Positions 32,443 through 41,693 of a DNA stretch of 41,789 bases are shown here, in pieces (within the stretch, counting starts at the first letter, position 1; every line of letters begins with the position of its first letter). The stretch comes from an uncultured Porphyromonas sp. (lineage in GTDB: Bacteria; Bacteroidota; Bacteroidia; Bacteroidales; Porphyromonadaceae). The position numbers were made by a program, and so were the translations under genes. The notes below the pieces were generated by a model that ran no database searches, was not told where the DNA came from, and saw only the letters and a program-made list of their open reading frames with translations. Where the stretch lies: positions 1-41,789 of the forward strand of contig NZ_CAJPPN010000020.1 of assembly GCF_905372525.1 (NCBI RefSeq). The letters run 5' to 3'.

Positions 32443-33768
32443 ATGCTAACTACACGTCAATACGAACAGATCGGCCGCCTCATCCATCGGGAGGTCGTCC
32501 CCGCCACAGGCTGTACAGAGCCTGCTGCTGTAGCCCTCACCGTCGCCTATGCTGCGGCCATCCTCCCCGGCTCCGTACGGACAGCCGAGGTACTACTGAG
32601 CACGAATATGCTCAAGAACGCTATGGGCGTCGGCATCCCTGGTACAGGGATGTTTGGCATCCCTATAGCGATCGCCTTAGGGATCGTCCTAGCTACTCCA
32701 GAGAAGCAGTTGGAGCTCCTCGATACCTTCTCCGATGAGGAGCTAGCTAGGGCTAAGCAACTTGTCTCTGAGGAGCTGATCTCTGTCCAGCTCAAGGAGG
32801 GTGACGTAGACAAGCTCTACGTCGAGGTTATCCTCACCGACGAAGCTGGGCACGTGGCCCGCTCCGTCCTAGAGAAGACCCATACGGGGCTCTCCGCGCT
32901 CTCGCTGGATGGGGCCTCCTGCCTCGATCGCTTCGAGGTCAAGACATCCCCCTGTGGCTGCTCCGAGGAGGCCACGGCCGAGCAGGAGCCTGACATCCAG
33001 CTCACCTTTGACCTCGTCTACGAGTATGCCCTCACCGCCCCCCTAGAGGACATCCACTTCATCTACGAGGCAGCCCTACAGAACAAGCGTGCGAGTGACT
33101 TCTCCCTGACTCATAACTATGGACATGCTCTGGGCAAGATGCTCCACAGTGACCTCGGACTACAGTTCTTCGGGGATACCCCACTCACACAGATGCTCGC
33201 CTCCACGAGCCTGGCCTGCGATGCCCGTATGGATGGAGCTCCTATCACCGTGATGAGCAACTCGGGGAGTGGCAATCAGGGGATCTCCTCGATGCTCCCC
33301 GTGCTGACCTTCGCTCAGCGCCAGGGGAAGGACGAGGAGACGACGACCCGTGCCATCATGATGAGTAGCCTGCTCGTGGTGTATATCAAGCAGCAGCTCG
33401 GTCGCCTCTCCTGCCTCTGTGGTATGGTCGTCTCTGGTACGGGGACGGCCTGCGCTCTGACCTATCTGCTCGGCGGGACGAAGGAGCAGTCCATAGGCGC
33501 TGTCAAGAATATGATCGGCAACGTCTCCGGGATGATCTGTGACGGAGCCAAGCCGAGCTGCAGCCTGAAGGCCTCTACGGGCGTGAGCTCAGCCCTCATC
33601 TCTGCCCTCCTGGCGATGGAGGGACATGCTGTCACCGCCAACGAGGGGATCGTCGAGGAGGATATAGACTGCTGCATCCGCAACCTCGCCGACCTCGGAC
33701 GCAATGGTATGGCTGAGACCGACCTCAAGGTACTGAAGATCATGACCAGCAAGGGACGGCATGGCTAG
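32443..33768 (+). CDS. L-cysteine desulfidase / serine dehydratase alpha family protein
   Basis: A 441-residue member of the UPF0597 (YhaM/CyuA) family, which includes iron-sulfur L-cysteine desulfidases that release H2S, ammonia and pyruvate. Visible signatures are ATGCTEPAAVAL with Cys24 at the N-terminus, the GTGMFGIP glycine block, SNSGSGNQGI and, near the end, the cysteine-containing SCLCGMVVSGTG and ICDGAKPSC blocks expected to hold the [4Fe-4S] cluster. H2S production from cysteine fits an oral anaerobe. A small hairpin immediately follows the stop. Confidence 0.88.
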   Translation: MLTTRQYEQIGRLIHREVVPATGCTEPAAVALTVAYAAAILPGSVRTAEVLLSTNMLKNAMGVGIPGTGMFGIPIAIALGIVLATPEKQLELLDTFSDEELARAKQLVSEELISVQLKEGDVDKLYVEVILTDEAGHVARSVLEKTHTGLSALSLDGASCLDRFEVKTSPCGCSEEATAEQEPDIQLTFDLVYEYALTAPLEDIHFIYEAALQNKRASDFSLTHNYGHALGKMLHSDLGLQFFGDTPLTQMLASTSLACDARMDGAPITVMSNSGSGNQGISSMLPVLTFAQRQGKDEETTTRAIMMSSLLVVYIKQQLGRLSCLCGMVVSGTGTACALTYLLGGTKEQSIGAVKNMIGNVSGMICDGAKPSCSLKASTGVSSALISALLAMEGHAVTANEGIVEEDIDCCIRNLADLGRNGMAETDLKVLKIMTSKGRHG

Positions 33769-33784
33769 CCCCAGCTCTGGGGCT
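33767..33784 (+). terminator. Possible terminator hairpin after the desulfidase gene
   Basis: AGCCCCAG and CTGGGGCT flank a 2-nt centre; the first arm begins in the TAG stop codon. The stem is strong but short and no T-tract follows. Confidence 0.4.
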
Positions 33785-33835
33785 TGGGAAAGTCTCCATA
33801 CCCAACATTAGAATACGACTAAGACTACTCGATCG

Positions 33836-35938
33836 ATGACAAATAGGACGCTACACTTCGCGCTCTCATTCCTCCTCTGCTCCCTAGCTCTCTGGGGATG
33901 TGCCAACCAAGGCTCTCCCGAGGGGGGACCCTACGATACCGAGCCCCCTCGGCTCGTCAGTGCCCATCCTCAGCCACATGCTACTGGGGTGAAGGAGCGT
34001 CGCTTCGTCCTCCGCTTCGACGAGTACGTCAAGCTCTCCTCTGAGCAGGATAAAATCATTGTCTCACCCGCCCAGATCCAGCCCCCCCGCATTACAGCTA
34101 ATGGAAAGAGCGTCGTGATCATCCTCGAGGATAGTCTGAGGAAGAATACGACCTATAGCTTCTACTTCGGAGATGCTATCCAGGACAATAATGAGGACAA
34201 TCCCCTAGAGGACTTCGGCTATCTCATCTCCACGGGGGATCATATAGACTCCATGCAGCTCTCGGGGCAGATCGTAGATGCTCTGACCTATGAGCCTATT
34301 GCAGACCTGCTCGTAGGGGCTCATACAGCCTCTACGCTTACGGATAGTACCCTGAGGCGTGAGCTCTTCCCCTACGTCTCTAGGACGAACCGAATGGGAC
34401 GGTTTACCCTACGTGGCCTACCTGACACGACCTACCGAGTCTTTGCCCTCAAGGATAATGACCGCAACTACAAGTACAACGAGCGGAGCGAGGGGCTTGC
34501 CTTTGACCATACAGACTACCGTACCACCCTACGGGACAGTGTCCGCACCGATACGATACGCATTGACTCCATCGTCAGACGTGATACACTGCATCGGGAC
34601 TCACTCGTGTCCTATCCCTATACCTTCTACTACCCCGACAATATCTCGCTGAGGTACTCTGTCCCCGTCGTAGAGCGCCAGGGGCTGGAGCGACATAGTC
34701 GCCCCGATAGCCTGATCTGTCGGCTAGAGTTCCTCACGGAGCCTCGGCGTATCCCCCGCCTACGATCGCTCGACCGCCCTCATACATCCGATAGCCTAAT
34801 CTACTGGGCGACTGCCCGAGGACGGGCTGTAGACTACTGGCTACGAGATCCCGCCTTGATCGCTCAGGACTCGGTACGCTTTACGGTGACCTACCAGCGA
34901 ACGGATTCCCTCTTTCGCATCGAGGAGCGTACGGACACATTGACCTTCCTGCGCCCAAAGGTGAGGGAGCGAAAGAAGAGCAAGGAGGAGAAGAAGTCCC
35001 CCCTACAGCTTACCTTCTCTGGTGCAAAGGGGCTGATGGCAGGTACCCCAGGGGACAGCTTGATCCTCACCGTGACACGTCCCCTCGTGGCTCTACCTCA
35101 GGAGACCATCCACCTAGAGGTGACCCGAGACTCTACTACGACGAAGCACCCCTTCACCCTACAGCAGGATAGCCTTGATCGCCTGCGCTATCAGCTCCTC
35201 TTCGCTCGTAGCTATGGGGATAAGTACCAGGTCAAGATAGACTCGGCAGCCCTACGAGACCTCTATGGGGTAGCCTCAGACTCGGTCGCCTTCACTCAGG
35301 CGACAGAGGCCGAGGCAGAGCTCGGGCACCTCACCGTGACGCTCCATGGTGTCAAGGAACATGCCCTCGTAGAGCTCCTCGACAAGGGCGATCTCGTACT
35401 AGCCACACAGCTAGCCCACCCCATAACTGCTTCCACAGGCACTAAGAAGGGGACGGACACCCTAGCTACTCCTAGACCAGAGGAAGACCCGATGCTTCAG
35501 GGCTTGATCCAGCAGCAGAAGCAGCGAGCAAAGGGGGATAGCCTCCCCTCAAGCCCTCGAGGGTCTATGAGTCCTCCGCTCCCTAATAGCCTAGCGAAGG
35601 GGGATACGCTCCCCACCAAGGCGCTGGAGACCTGCCAAGTGACCTTCCGAGACCTCAAGCCCGGGGAGTACTACCTACGACTTATTCTGGATGAGGATGC
35701 TAATGGAGCCTTCACCCCGGGAGATTATCCCAGCCGAGATCCAGAGCCCGTGTACTACTGTCCACAGACCTTCACCATAAAGAAGGGCTTTACTTCGGAA
35801 GAGAAGTGGGAGGTATATGCGACCTCGCCCTTCCTCTCCAAGCCCGAAGCCCTACGCAAGGTGAAGCCCGATGAAGCCAAGAAGAAGCGGGAGGATAAGA
35901 ACATCGAATACTACAAGCGCTGGGGGCGCAAGAAGTAG
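33836..35938 (+). CDS. Ig-like domain lipoprotein
   Basis: A 700-residue lipoprotein with Cys22 in a WGC lipobox and the conserved Bacteroidetes opening GSPEGGPYDTEPPRLVSAHP. The N-terminal domain (about residues 35-140) is an SbsA-type Ig-like fold with the NTTYSFYFGDAIQDNNE block. A second domain resembles a carboxypeptidase-regulatory-like repeat (TGRFTLRGLPDTTYRVFAL type). The C-terminal part is rich in Lys/Arg and Ser and ends in a basic tail. The family is widespread and its role is unknown; an outer-membrane or cell-surface structural role is the usual guess. Confidence 0.85.
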   Translation: MTNRTLHFALSFLLCSLALWGCANQGSPEGGPYDTEPPRLVSAHPQPHATGVKERRFVLRFDEYVKLSSEQDKIIVSPAQIQPPRITANGKSVVIILEDSLRKNTTYSFYFGDAIQDNNEDNPLEDFGYLISTGDHIDSMQLSGQIVDALTYEPIADLLVGAHTASTLTDSTLRRELFPYVSRTNRMGRFTLRGLPDTTYRVFALKDNDRNYKYNERSEGLAFDHTDYRTTLRDSVRTDTIRIDSIVRRDTLHRDSLVSYPYTFYYPDNISLRYSVPVVERQGLERHSRPDSLICRLEFLTEPRRIPRLRSLDRPHTSDSLIYWATARGRAVDYWLRDPALIAQDSVRFTVTYQRTDSLFRIEERTDTLTFLRPKVRERKKSKEEKKSPLQLTFSGAKGLMAGTPGDSLILTVTRPLVALPQETIHLEVTRDSTTTKHPFTLQQDSLDRLRYQLLFARSYGDKYQVKIDSAALRDLYGVASDSVAFTQATEAEAELGHLTVTLHGVKEHALVELLDKGDLVLATQLAHPITASTGTKKGTDTLATPRPEEDPMLQGLIQQQKQRAKGDSLPSSPRGSMSPPLPNSLAKGDTLPTKALETCQVTFRDLKPGEYYLRLILDEDANGAFTPGDYPSRDPEPVYYCPQTFTIKKGFTSEEKWEVYATSPFLSKPEALRKVKPDEAKKKREDKNIEYYKRWGRKK

Positions 35939-36013
35939 CGACAGCCTAGAGGCATCAAGCAGTCCCCCTGGAGCCAAGGCTCACCCCATCCCTTCCCCTT
36001 GCCTGATTATTGT

Positions 36014-36021
36014 TATATTTG
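36014..36021 (+). promoter_or_regulatory. -7 element TATATTTG
   Basis: TAnnTTTG match 52 nt upstream of the purine nucleoside phosphorylase gene. Confidence 0.55.
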
Positions 36022-36073
36022 CTATGCTCTTCAGGCAATAGACATTAGCAACCATCAGTAAGACTACTCAGCA

Positions 36074-36889
36074 ATGCTCGAACAACATTATCACGAGGCA
36101 GCTAACTACCTCGCCTCACGCCTACCTAAGGATATCCGTACCGCTATCATCCTCGGTAGTGGTCTCGGCAGACTCGGGGAGATGCTCCAGGAGCCGACGG
36201 TCATCCCCTACACCCAGATCCCACACTTCCCACACTCCACTGCGATAGGGCACAAGGGGAACCTCATCGCAGGCACGCTCTCCGGTGTACCCGTACTCTG
36301 CATGCAGGGACGCTTCCACTACTACGAGGGCTACCCTATGGAGCAGGTGACCTTCCCCGTACGGGTGATGAAGCTCCTAGGGATCGAGAACCTCCTAGTG
36401 TCGAACGCTGCCGGGGGGATCAATCAGACCTTCCGAGTAGGGGATCTGATGATCATCCGAGACCATATCAATAACCTCCCCAACCCACTCATCGGGCCCA
36501 ATATGGAGATGTTCGGCCCACGCTTCCCCGACATGACCCGCCCCTACGATAGAGATTTCATCACGAAGGCTAAGGCTATCGCTCAGGAGCTCGGTATCCA
36601 TGTGCAGGAGGGTGTCTACGTCGGCCTTACAGGGCCTTCGTATGAGACCCCAGCAGAGTACAACTACTGGGCACGCTCAGGTGGTGATGCCATCGGTATG
36701 AGTACCGTACCCGAGGTGATCGTAGCTCGCCATGCTGGTATCCGTGTCTTCGGTATGTCGGTGATCACGAACGAAGGGTGGCACTTCGATGACGACTTCG
36801 TCAATGACGGCGACGATGTGATCCGTGCCGCTAATGCCGCCTCCGACCGTATGGGACGCATCTTCAGCGAGCTCCTGCGCCAGATCTAG
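36074..36889 (+). CDS. Purine nucleoside phosphorylase
   Basis: Phosphorolysis of guanosine/inosine-type nucleosides to base and ribose-1-phosphate. A 271-residue trimeric-type (PNP-I) enzyme with the phosphate-binding GSGLGRLGE, the HFPHSTAIGHKG block, QGRFHYYEGY, SNAAGG, LTGPSYETPAEY and, near the end, the base-binding VITNEGWHFD where the family has an Asn. It has its own promoter element and terminator, so it is monocistronic and not part of the following cell-wall cluster. Confidence 0.95.
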   Translation: MLEQHYHEAANYLASRLPKDIRTAIILGSGLGRLGEMLQEPTVIPYTQIPHFPHSTAIGHKGNLIAGTLSGVPVLCMQGRFHYYEGYPMEQVTFPVRVMKLLGIENLLVSNAAGGINQTFRVGDLMIIRDHINNLPNPLIGPNMEMFGPRFPDMTRPYDRDFITKAKAIAQELGIHVQEGVYVGLTGPSYETPAEYNYWARSGGDAIGMSTVPEVIVARHAGIRVFGMSVITNEGWHFDDDFVNDGDDVIRAANAASDRMGRIFSELLRQI

Positions 36890-36941
36890 GACGGATTAGA
36901 TAGTCCCATCCCCCGTGGAATGGTGCTCCCTAAGTAGAGCG

Positions 36942-37013
36942 GAGCGAGATAGCCCCACTCCTCCACCCCTACGTATCATATCGTCGGGATGGGAGAGTGG
37001 GGCTATCTCGCTC
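36942..37013 (+). terminator. Terminator with perfect 19-bp stem
   Basis: Arms 36942-36960 and 36995-37013 are exact inverse complements around a 34-nt loop whose ends may extend the pairing. It ends the phosphorylase transcript before the rsmH promoter. Confidence 0.75.
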
Positions 37014-37057
37014 TAGTAGGTATCTATGCTGCTATCGGTGATATAGGCTATATTACG

Positions 37058-37065
37058 TATCTTTG
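37058..37065 (+). promoter_or_regulatory. Bacteroidetes -7 promoter element TATCTTTG
   Basis: Exact match only 19 nt upstream of the rsmH start, which implies a very short leader for the rsmH-ftsL-ftsI operon. Confidence 0.65.
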
Positions 37066-37084
37066 CTAGGATAATAGATTTTAG

Positions 37085-38008
37085 ATGAGTATAGTACGAG
37101 CAGAAGACTATCATGTACCTGTCCTCCTCGAGGAATGCTTAGAGGGCATGTGCCTCACAGAGCAGGGTATCTATGTAGATGTGACCTTTGGTGGCGGAGG
37201 ACACTCCCGTGCGATCCTAAGCCACCTCAGAGGGGAGGGACATCTCTATTCGTTTGACCAAGATCCCGACGCAGCCCTTCGTGCCGAGGAGGGCGAGCAC
37301 TTCACCTTCATCGCAAGTAACTTTCGCTATCTGGATCGCTTCATGGACTACTATGGTTGTCTCGGGCGTGTGGATGCTATCTTGGCAGATCTGGGGGTCT
37401 CCTCCCACCACTTCGATGACCTAGAGCGGGGCTTTAGCTTCAGAGCGGAGTCCCCTCTGCTGGATATGCGTATGAATAATCGCGAGGGTCGGTCTGCCCG
37501 TGATATACTGAACGAGTATGAGGAAGCAGCGCTAGCTGATATCCTCTATCGCTACGGGGAGCTCAAGCAAAGCCGTAGGCTGGCACAGCTCATTGTACAG
37601 GCTCGTAGCCTACGTCCCCTCTCGACAGTAGGAGACCTCATCTCTGCGGTGCGCCCTGCAGTACGTCCCGACCAAGAGAAGAAGCAGCTCTCATGTATCT
37701 TCCAAGCCCTACGCATAGAGGTGAATGAGGAGCTCACGGCGCTAGAGGAATTCCTAGAGGCTAGTCGGCGTGTCCTCAGACCCGGAGGGCGGCTCGTCGT
37801 GATGACCTACCATTCGCTGGAGGATCGTATCGTGAAGAACTTCCTGCGCAGTGCCGAGGAGACTTCCCCATCAGAGGCACAGATCTATGGGGCTGGACGT
37901 GCCTCGTGGCGTCTCGTGACCCGTAGACCCATCACACCTAGCCCCGAGGAGCAGGCTACCAATCCCCGCTCCCGCAGTGCTAAGCTACGTATCGCCGAGC
38001 TACTATAA
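37085..38008 (+). CDS. rsmH: 16S rRNA m4C1402 methyltransferase RsmH
   Basis: Methylates the exocyclic amine of C1402 in the ribosomal decoding centre using SAM. The 307-residue product has the N-terminal HVPVLLEE block, the SAM motif VDVTFGGGGHSRAIL, DLGVSSHHFDDLERGFSF and the C-terminal YHSLEDRIVKNFL. The length is typical. The stop and the start of the next gene share a TAATG (38006-38010). It is the first gene of the local dcw fragment; mraZ, which usually precedes it, is not here. Confidence 0.96.
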   Translation: MSIVRAEDYHVPVLLEECLEGMCLTEQGIYVDVTFGGGGHSRAILSHLRGEGHLYSFDQDPDAALRAEEGEHFTFIASNFRYLDRFMDYYGCLGRVDAILADLGVSSHHFDDLERGFSFRAESPLLDMRMNNREGRSARDILNEYEEAALADILYRYGELKQSRRLAQLIVQARSLRPLSTVGDLISAVRPAVRPDQEKKQLSCIFQALRIEVNEELTALEEFLEASRRVLRPGGRLVVMTYHSLEDRIVKNFLRSAEETSPSEAQIYGAGRASWRLVTRRPITPSPEEQATNPRSRSAKLRIAELL

Positions 38009-38472
38009 TGACTGTACAAGGAATGGACACCCCCACACCATATACAGAGTCAGAGGAGGTCAATCACCCTCTCTCGGACGAGCTCCCACAGGGAGAGCCA
38101 AGGATGCAGAGCCCGGAGGATGAGGATGAAGAGCAGTCGCTCTTCGAGGGCTGGGAGGAGGACTTCCTCAATACTCCTTGGCTGAGACGCAACTGGCTCT
38201 TTATGGTCTTCGTGATCATCTGTGGCCTCGTGAGTATTGCCTGGCCCTATGTGTATGTCCTCAACCTACGTGAGGTCACATCACTTGAGATGAAGCTACG
38301 AGATATACGCTACAAGTCGCTCTTCATCTCTGCCGAGCGTATCGAGTACGAGCGTATCGGCAATATCCTAGATCGAGTAGGGGAGTACCATCTACCCCTC
38401 GTCCCCGCCACCCAGCCTCCCTATCTACTCCTTGACACGGGGCAGTATGCGCTCCCTACACCGGAGAAGTAG
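38008..38472 (+). CDS. FtsL-like cell-division protein
   Basis: A 154-residue bitopic membrane protein: an acidic cytoplasmic N-terminus (residues 1-60), one membrane segment (about 63-85, NWLFMVFVIICGLVSIAWPY), and a short periplasmic part with a predicted coiled coil (LREVTSLEMKLRDIRYKSLF). This topology, the size and the position between rsmH and ftsI identify it as the FtsL-like partner of FtsI/FtsW; sequence similarity in this family is low. Translation is coupled to rsmH by the TAATG overlap. A second ATG five codons downstream is possible. Confidence 0.8.
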   Translation: MTVQGMDTPTPYTESEEVNHPLSDELPQGEPRMQSPEDEDEEQSLFEGWEEDFLNTPWLRRNWLFMVFVIICGLVSIAWPYVYVLNLREVTSLEMKLRDIRYKSLFISAERIEYERIGNILDRVGEYHLPLVPATQPPYLLLDTGQYALPTPEK

Positions 38473-38496
38473 CGCCCCCTCTATATGGATGACTGA

Positions 38497-40839
38497 ATGA
38501 ATAGGCTAAGAAAGATCCTCAGGGCACTCTCCGTCCTCTTCATGGGGGTGCTATCTAGACAAAGACGTGGAGAGGAATGGAAGCGACTGACCGAGGACCG
38601 CTATCCCTATGTCATGGCTCTCTTCGCCGTGATTATGCTCCTCGTCGTAGTACGTATTGTCCTCTTCATCTTCAGTGCAGATGGGGCTGTCTACCGTGAG
38701 ATGGCTCGGGTGATTAACCCCCCTAGGGCGATCACCGAGACCCCGCTGCGAGGTACGATCCATGACCGAGAGGGGCATCCCGTAGCGATCACCTCCCCTT
38801 ACTACCGTCTCTTCCTTGACCTCAATGCTCAGGTACTTGCCCCTCTTCACCGTCCGCTCCCTCCCAAGGGGCAGACGTCCAAGGACTCCCTCCAGAGGGC
38901 TCGGGTACTAGAGCTCCAGCGGGAGTTTGACCAGGGGCTAGAGGATCTAGCCTCCCTCGTCGATAGCGTATACGACCTAGGCAAGCATGGCCTATCCAGA
39001 GCTATGCTCAAGGAACACTGGCGCAAGGGCTTCAAGCGCAAGGATAGACACTGTGCCGTCGTCAGCCTAGACCTCTCCTACATGCAGCTCCAGGGGATGC
39101 AGAGCTCTGCCCCCTTTGCTCCTATCCCCACTCGTCGTGGTCGCTTCCGAGAGAGCCTCTTCAGCAAGCTCCTTATCCGAGAGGATCGTACCAAGCGTAT
39201 CTATCCCTATGGGTCGCTGGCCTATCGTACCATCGGACAGCTCTACTCGGTATCCAACAAGGATGGGCTCACCGATGGCCGTAGTGGTATCGAGAAGAGC
39301 TATAATAGCTACCTGCGAGGCAAGATAGGGCATGGCGTACGCTTCTACAACGCTGGGCGCTACGAGAGTATCGTCACCGAGCCCGCTGTAGAGGGTGCCA
39401 GCATCTATACCACGATCGATATGAATATCCAGAGTATCGTGGAGCGTAACCTGAGGGAGCAGCTCTCTAAGCTCGAGGCCGAGAGCGGGACGGTCGTCCT
39501 GATGGAGGTGCCGACGGGCAAGGTAGTGGCGATCTCCAACCTACAGCGTATGCCCTCGGGGGGCTATGGTGAGACGACCAATATGGCTGTAGCAGATATG
39601 AGCGAACCAGGGTCTACCTTCAAGGTCGCCTCGATGATGGTTGCTCTCGATGATGGTGTCGTCCAGCCCAACGATACGATCGATGTCGGCAATGGCCTGT
39701 GGAAGGTCGGGGGCTCCACGGTGCGAGACCACAACGCTCATCATGGGGGCTATGGACGCCTATCTGTAGCTCAGACGATCGTGAACTCCAGCAATGTGGG
39801 CGTAGCTAAGATCATCTATCGTGGCTATGCCCATCGCCCCGACGACTACGTACAGAAGATCCGTGACTTAGGCTTCGGGGAGGACCTCAAGCTCGAGATC
39901 GACGGCTATGCTCGTGCCCGTATCCGTAAGCGCTCGGATAACCCAGACCGTTGGTCGGCTACCACACTTCCCTGGATGTCCTATGGCTACGAGACCCAGA
40001 TCCCCCCGATCTATACGCTGGCTTTCTTCAATGCGATCGCCAATGGGGGACGCTACATGCGCCCGTACTTCGTCACCGAGATCCGTCAGCGGGATGCGAT
40101 CCTCAAGACCTTTGAGCCCACAGTCGTCCGCGAACAGATCTGTAAGCCAGAGACGCTTCGTGAGATCCAGGAAATGCTCCGAAGGGTAGTCACCGAGGGG
40201 ACGGGGAAGAAGGCACGCTCCTCCTTCGTCGCTATCAGTGGCAAGAGCGGTACGGCACAGCTCTCCTCGGGTCGAGGGGGCTACCGAGACTCCACGGGGC
40301 ATGTGCGTCATCAGGTCTCCTTCTGCGCCTATTTCCCCTCTGAGGCTCCCAAGTACTCCTGTATCGCTGTTATCCGCAAGCCCTCCAGCCAGTATAGTGC
40401 AGGTGGTGGGGTGATGGCGGCACCGATCATACGTAGGATAGCGGAGAGCCTGCTGGCGCTAGAGGCACCTATACCGATAGACTCCCTCCCTACCTCTCGC
40501 CACCCCTCGGCCTATGCTCGCCCCATCGCCTCGGGTAGGGCTACGACCCTCATCTCGCTTCTCTCTCAGCTAGGACTCCCCACGCCACAGATTACCAAGA
40601 GTACGGGGAGCTATATCCAGATCGATACTGCGATGCACGTCCGCTCCTACACACAGAGCCTTGGGCGGATCCCCGCAGTCGTGGGGATGAGTGCTATGGA
40701 TGCCTGCTATCTCCTGCGCAAGATGGGCTATACCCCACGTCTCATAGGTGCGGGCAACGTCCTCTCGCAGTCTATCCCCTCGGGTAGCCCTGCACGTCGG
40801 GGGACGGAGGTAACTCTACAGCTGGGCTTCGCTCGCTAG
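38497..40839 (+). CDS. ftsI: Septal peptidoglycan transpeptidase FtsI with PASTA domain
   Basis: Class B penicillin-binding protein that crosslinks septal peptidoglycan with FtsW. The 780-residue product has one membrane anchor (about 41-61), the dimerisation domain with RGTIHDREGHPVA, and the transpeptidase motifs Ser373-Thr-Phe-Lys (EPGSTFK), Ser431-Ser432-Asn433 and Lys583-Ser-Gly-Thr. The C-terminus is a single PASTA domain (about 722-780, PAVVGMSAMDACYLLRKMGY), normal for Bacteroidetes FtsI. In most relatives murE follows; here 950 bp of non-coding DNA follows up to the window end. Confidence 0.96.
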   Translation: MNRLRKILRALSVLFMGVLSRQRRGEEWKRLTEDRYPYVMALFAVIMLLVVVRIVLFIFSADGAVYREMARVINPPRAITETPLRGTIHDREGHPVAITSPYYRLFLDLNAQVLAPLHRPLPPKGQTSKDSLQRARVLELQREFDQGLEDLASLVDSVYDLGKHGLSRAMLKEHWRKGFKRKDRHCAVVSLDLSYMQLQGMQSSAPFAPIPTRRGRFRESLFSKLLIREDRTKRIYPYGSLAYRTIGQLYSVSNKDGLTDGRSGIEKSYNSYLRGKIGHGVRFYNAGRYESIVTEPAVEGASIYTTIDMNIQSIVERNLREQLSKLEAESGTVVLMEVPTGKVVAISNLQRMPSGGYGETTNMAVADMSEPGSTFKVASMMVALDDGVVQPNDTIDVGNGLWKVGGSTVRDHNAHHGGYGRLSVAQTIVNSSNVGVAKIIYRGYAHRPDDYVQKIRDLGFGEDLKLEIDGYARARIRKRSDNPDRWSATTLPWMSYGYETQIPPIYTLAFFNAIANGGRYMRPYFVTEIRQRDAILKTFEPTVVREQICKPETLREIQEMLRRVVTEGTGKKARSSFVAISGKSGTAQLSSGRGGYRDSTGHVRHQVSFCAYFPSEAPKYSCIAVIRKPSSQYSAGGGVMAAPIIRRIAESLLALEAPIPIDSLPTSRHPSAYARPIASGRATTLISLLSQLGLPTPQITKSTGSYIQIDTAMHVRSYTQSLGRIPAVVGMSAMDACYLLRKMGYTPRLIGAGNVLSQSIPSGSPARRGTEVTLQLGFAR

Positions 40840-40864
40840 CCCATTATACGCTCCCCGAAGGAGT

Positions 40865-40887
40865 GGGGAGGCTCGGGTAGCCTCCCC
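40865..40887 (+). terminator. Hairpin after ftsI
   Basis: GGGGAGGCT and AGCCTCCCC form a perfect 9-bp stem with a 5-nt loop, 26 nt after the ftsI stop. There is no T-tract. Confidence 0.55.
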
Positions 40888-40979
40888 TAGTGTGCCCCTT
40901 CGGCTAAGGGTCTATCCTTAGTTCATCGAGTAGGCACTGAGGAGCACGGGACAGCCCAAGTCGAGGACGAATAAAGTTC

Positions 40980-41017
40980 GCCCTCGTCGCCTTACCTACG
41001 TGACGAGGGCATTTTTT
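40980..41017 (+). terminator. Intrinsic terminator with T-tract
   Basis: GCCCTCGTC and GACGAGGGC form a perfect 9-bp stem with a 13-nt loop, followed by ATTTTTTG. It is the most classical rho-independent terminator in the window, about 140 nt after ftsI. Confidence 0.9.
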
Positions 41018-41030
41018 GTTGGAGCATCTC

Positions 41031-41470
41031 CTCGCCCTCGGTCTCTTCGTCACATCCCACTCGGTATACCCGTTACTCCCTCACTCGGTATACCCATCTC
41101 TCGCTCTCGGTCTCTTCGTCACCTCCCGCTCGGTATACCCTTTGCCTCCTGCTCGGTATACTCGTCTCTCGTGTTCGGTTTCCTCGTCACACCCCACTCG
41201 GTATACTCTTTGCCACCCCACTCGGTATCCCCGTCCCTCACCCTCGGTCTCTTCACCACATCCCACTCGGTATACCCGTCTCTCGCCCTCGGTCTCTTCG
41301 CCTCATCCCACTCGGTATACCCGTTACCCCCTGCTCAGTATATCCGTCCCTCGCCCTCGGTCTCTTCGTCACCTCCCGCTCGGTATACCCGTTGCCTCCT
41401 CACTCAGTACCCCCGTCCCTCACCCCCGGTCTCTTCGTCACATTCCACTCGGTATGCCCATTACCCCCCT
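41031..41470. repeat. Minisatellite, about 69-bp unit made of three ~23-bp modules
   Basis: Units beginning CCCTCGGTCTCTTC (or close variants) start at 41035, 41104, 41172, 41241, 41286, 41354 and 41423, so the periods are 69, 68, 69, 45, 68 and 69 bp. The 45-bp step lacks one module. Most modules end in CTCGGTATACCCGT, with a palindromic GGTATACC core. Because 69 is a multiple of three, open frames run through it in several frames; the content (repeated HSVYP-like peptides) does not look like a real protein. Confidence 0.85.
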
Positions 41471-41693
41471 ATATGTGCCTATCATGCTCGTACGTGTACA
41501 TGCTGAAGCAGTCTCCCCGGCGAGATGAAGGCTGAGCTAAGGTTAGCTATTTTGCACCTCCTTTCCTAGGGCAGATCCATGAATACGCTGGAGGGCAAGC
41601 ATGAAGTCGCCGAGGGGTATAGACCGAATACGGAAGTAGCTGTACCCTAGATGTATGCTTAGTGGACATATCCCTGCTATCTAGGAGGGAAAA

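Noticed and set aside
40890..41017. A structured non-coding RNA (6S, RNase P or tmRNA) ending at the strong terminator
   Set aside because: None of the conserved sequence marks of these RNAs could be found; the terminator can be explained by ftsI.
41000..41528. Two long overlapping plus-strand reading frames (about 170 codons) rich in HSVYP-like repeats
   Set aside because: They exist because a 69-bp tandem repeat keeps all frames open; they have no family resemblance and begin inside or right after a terminator.
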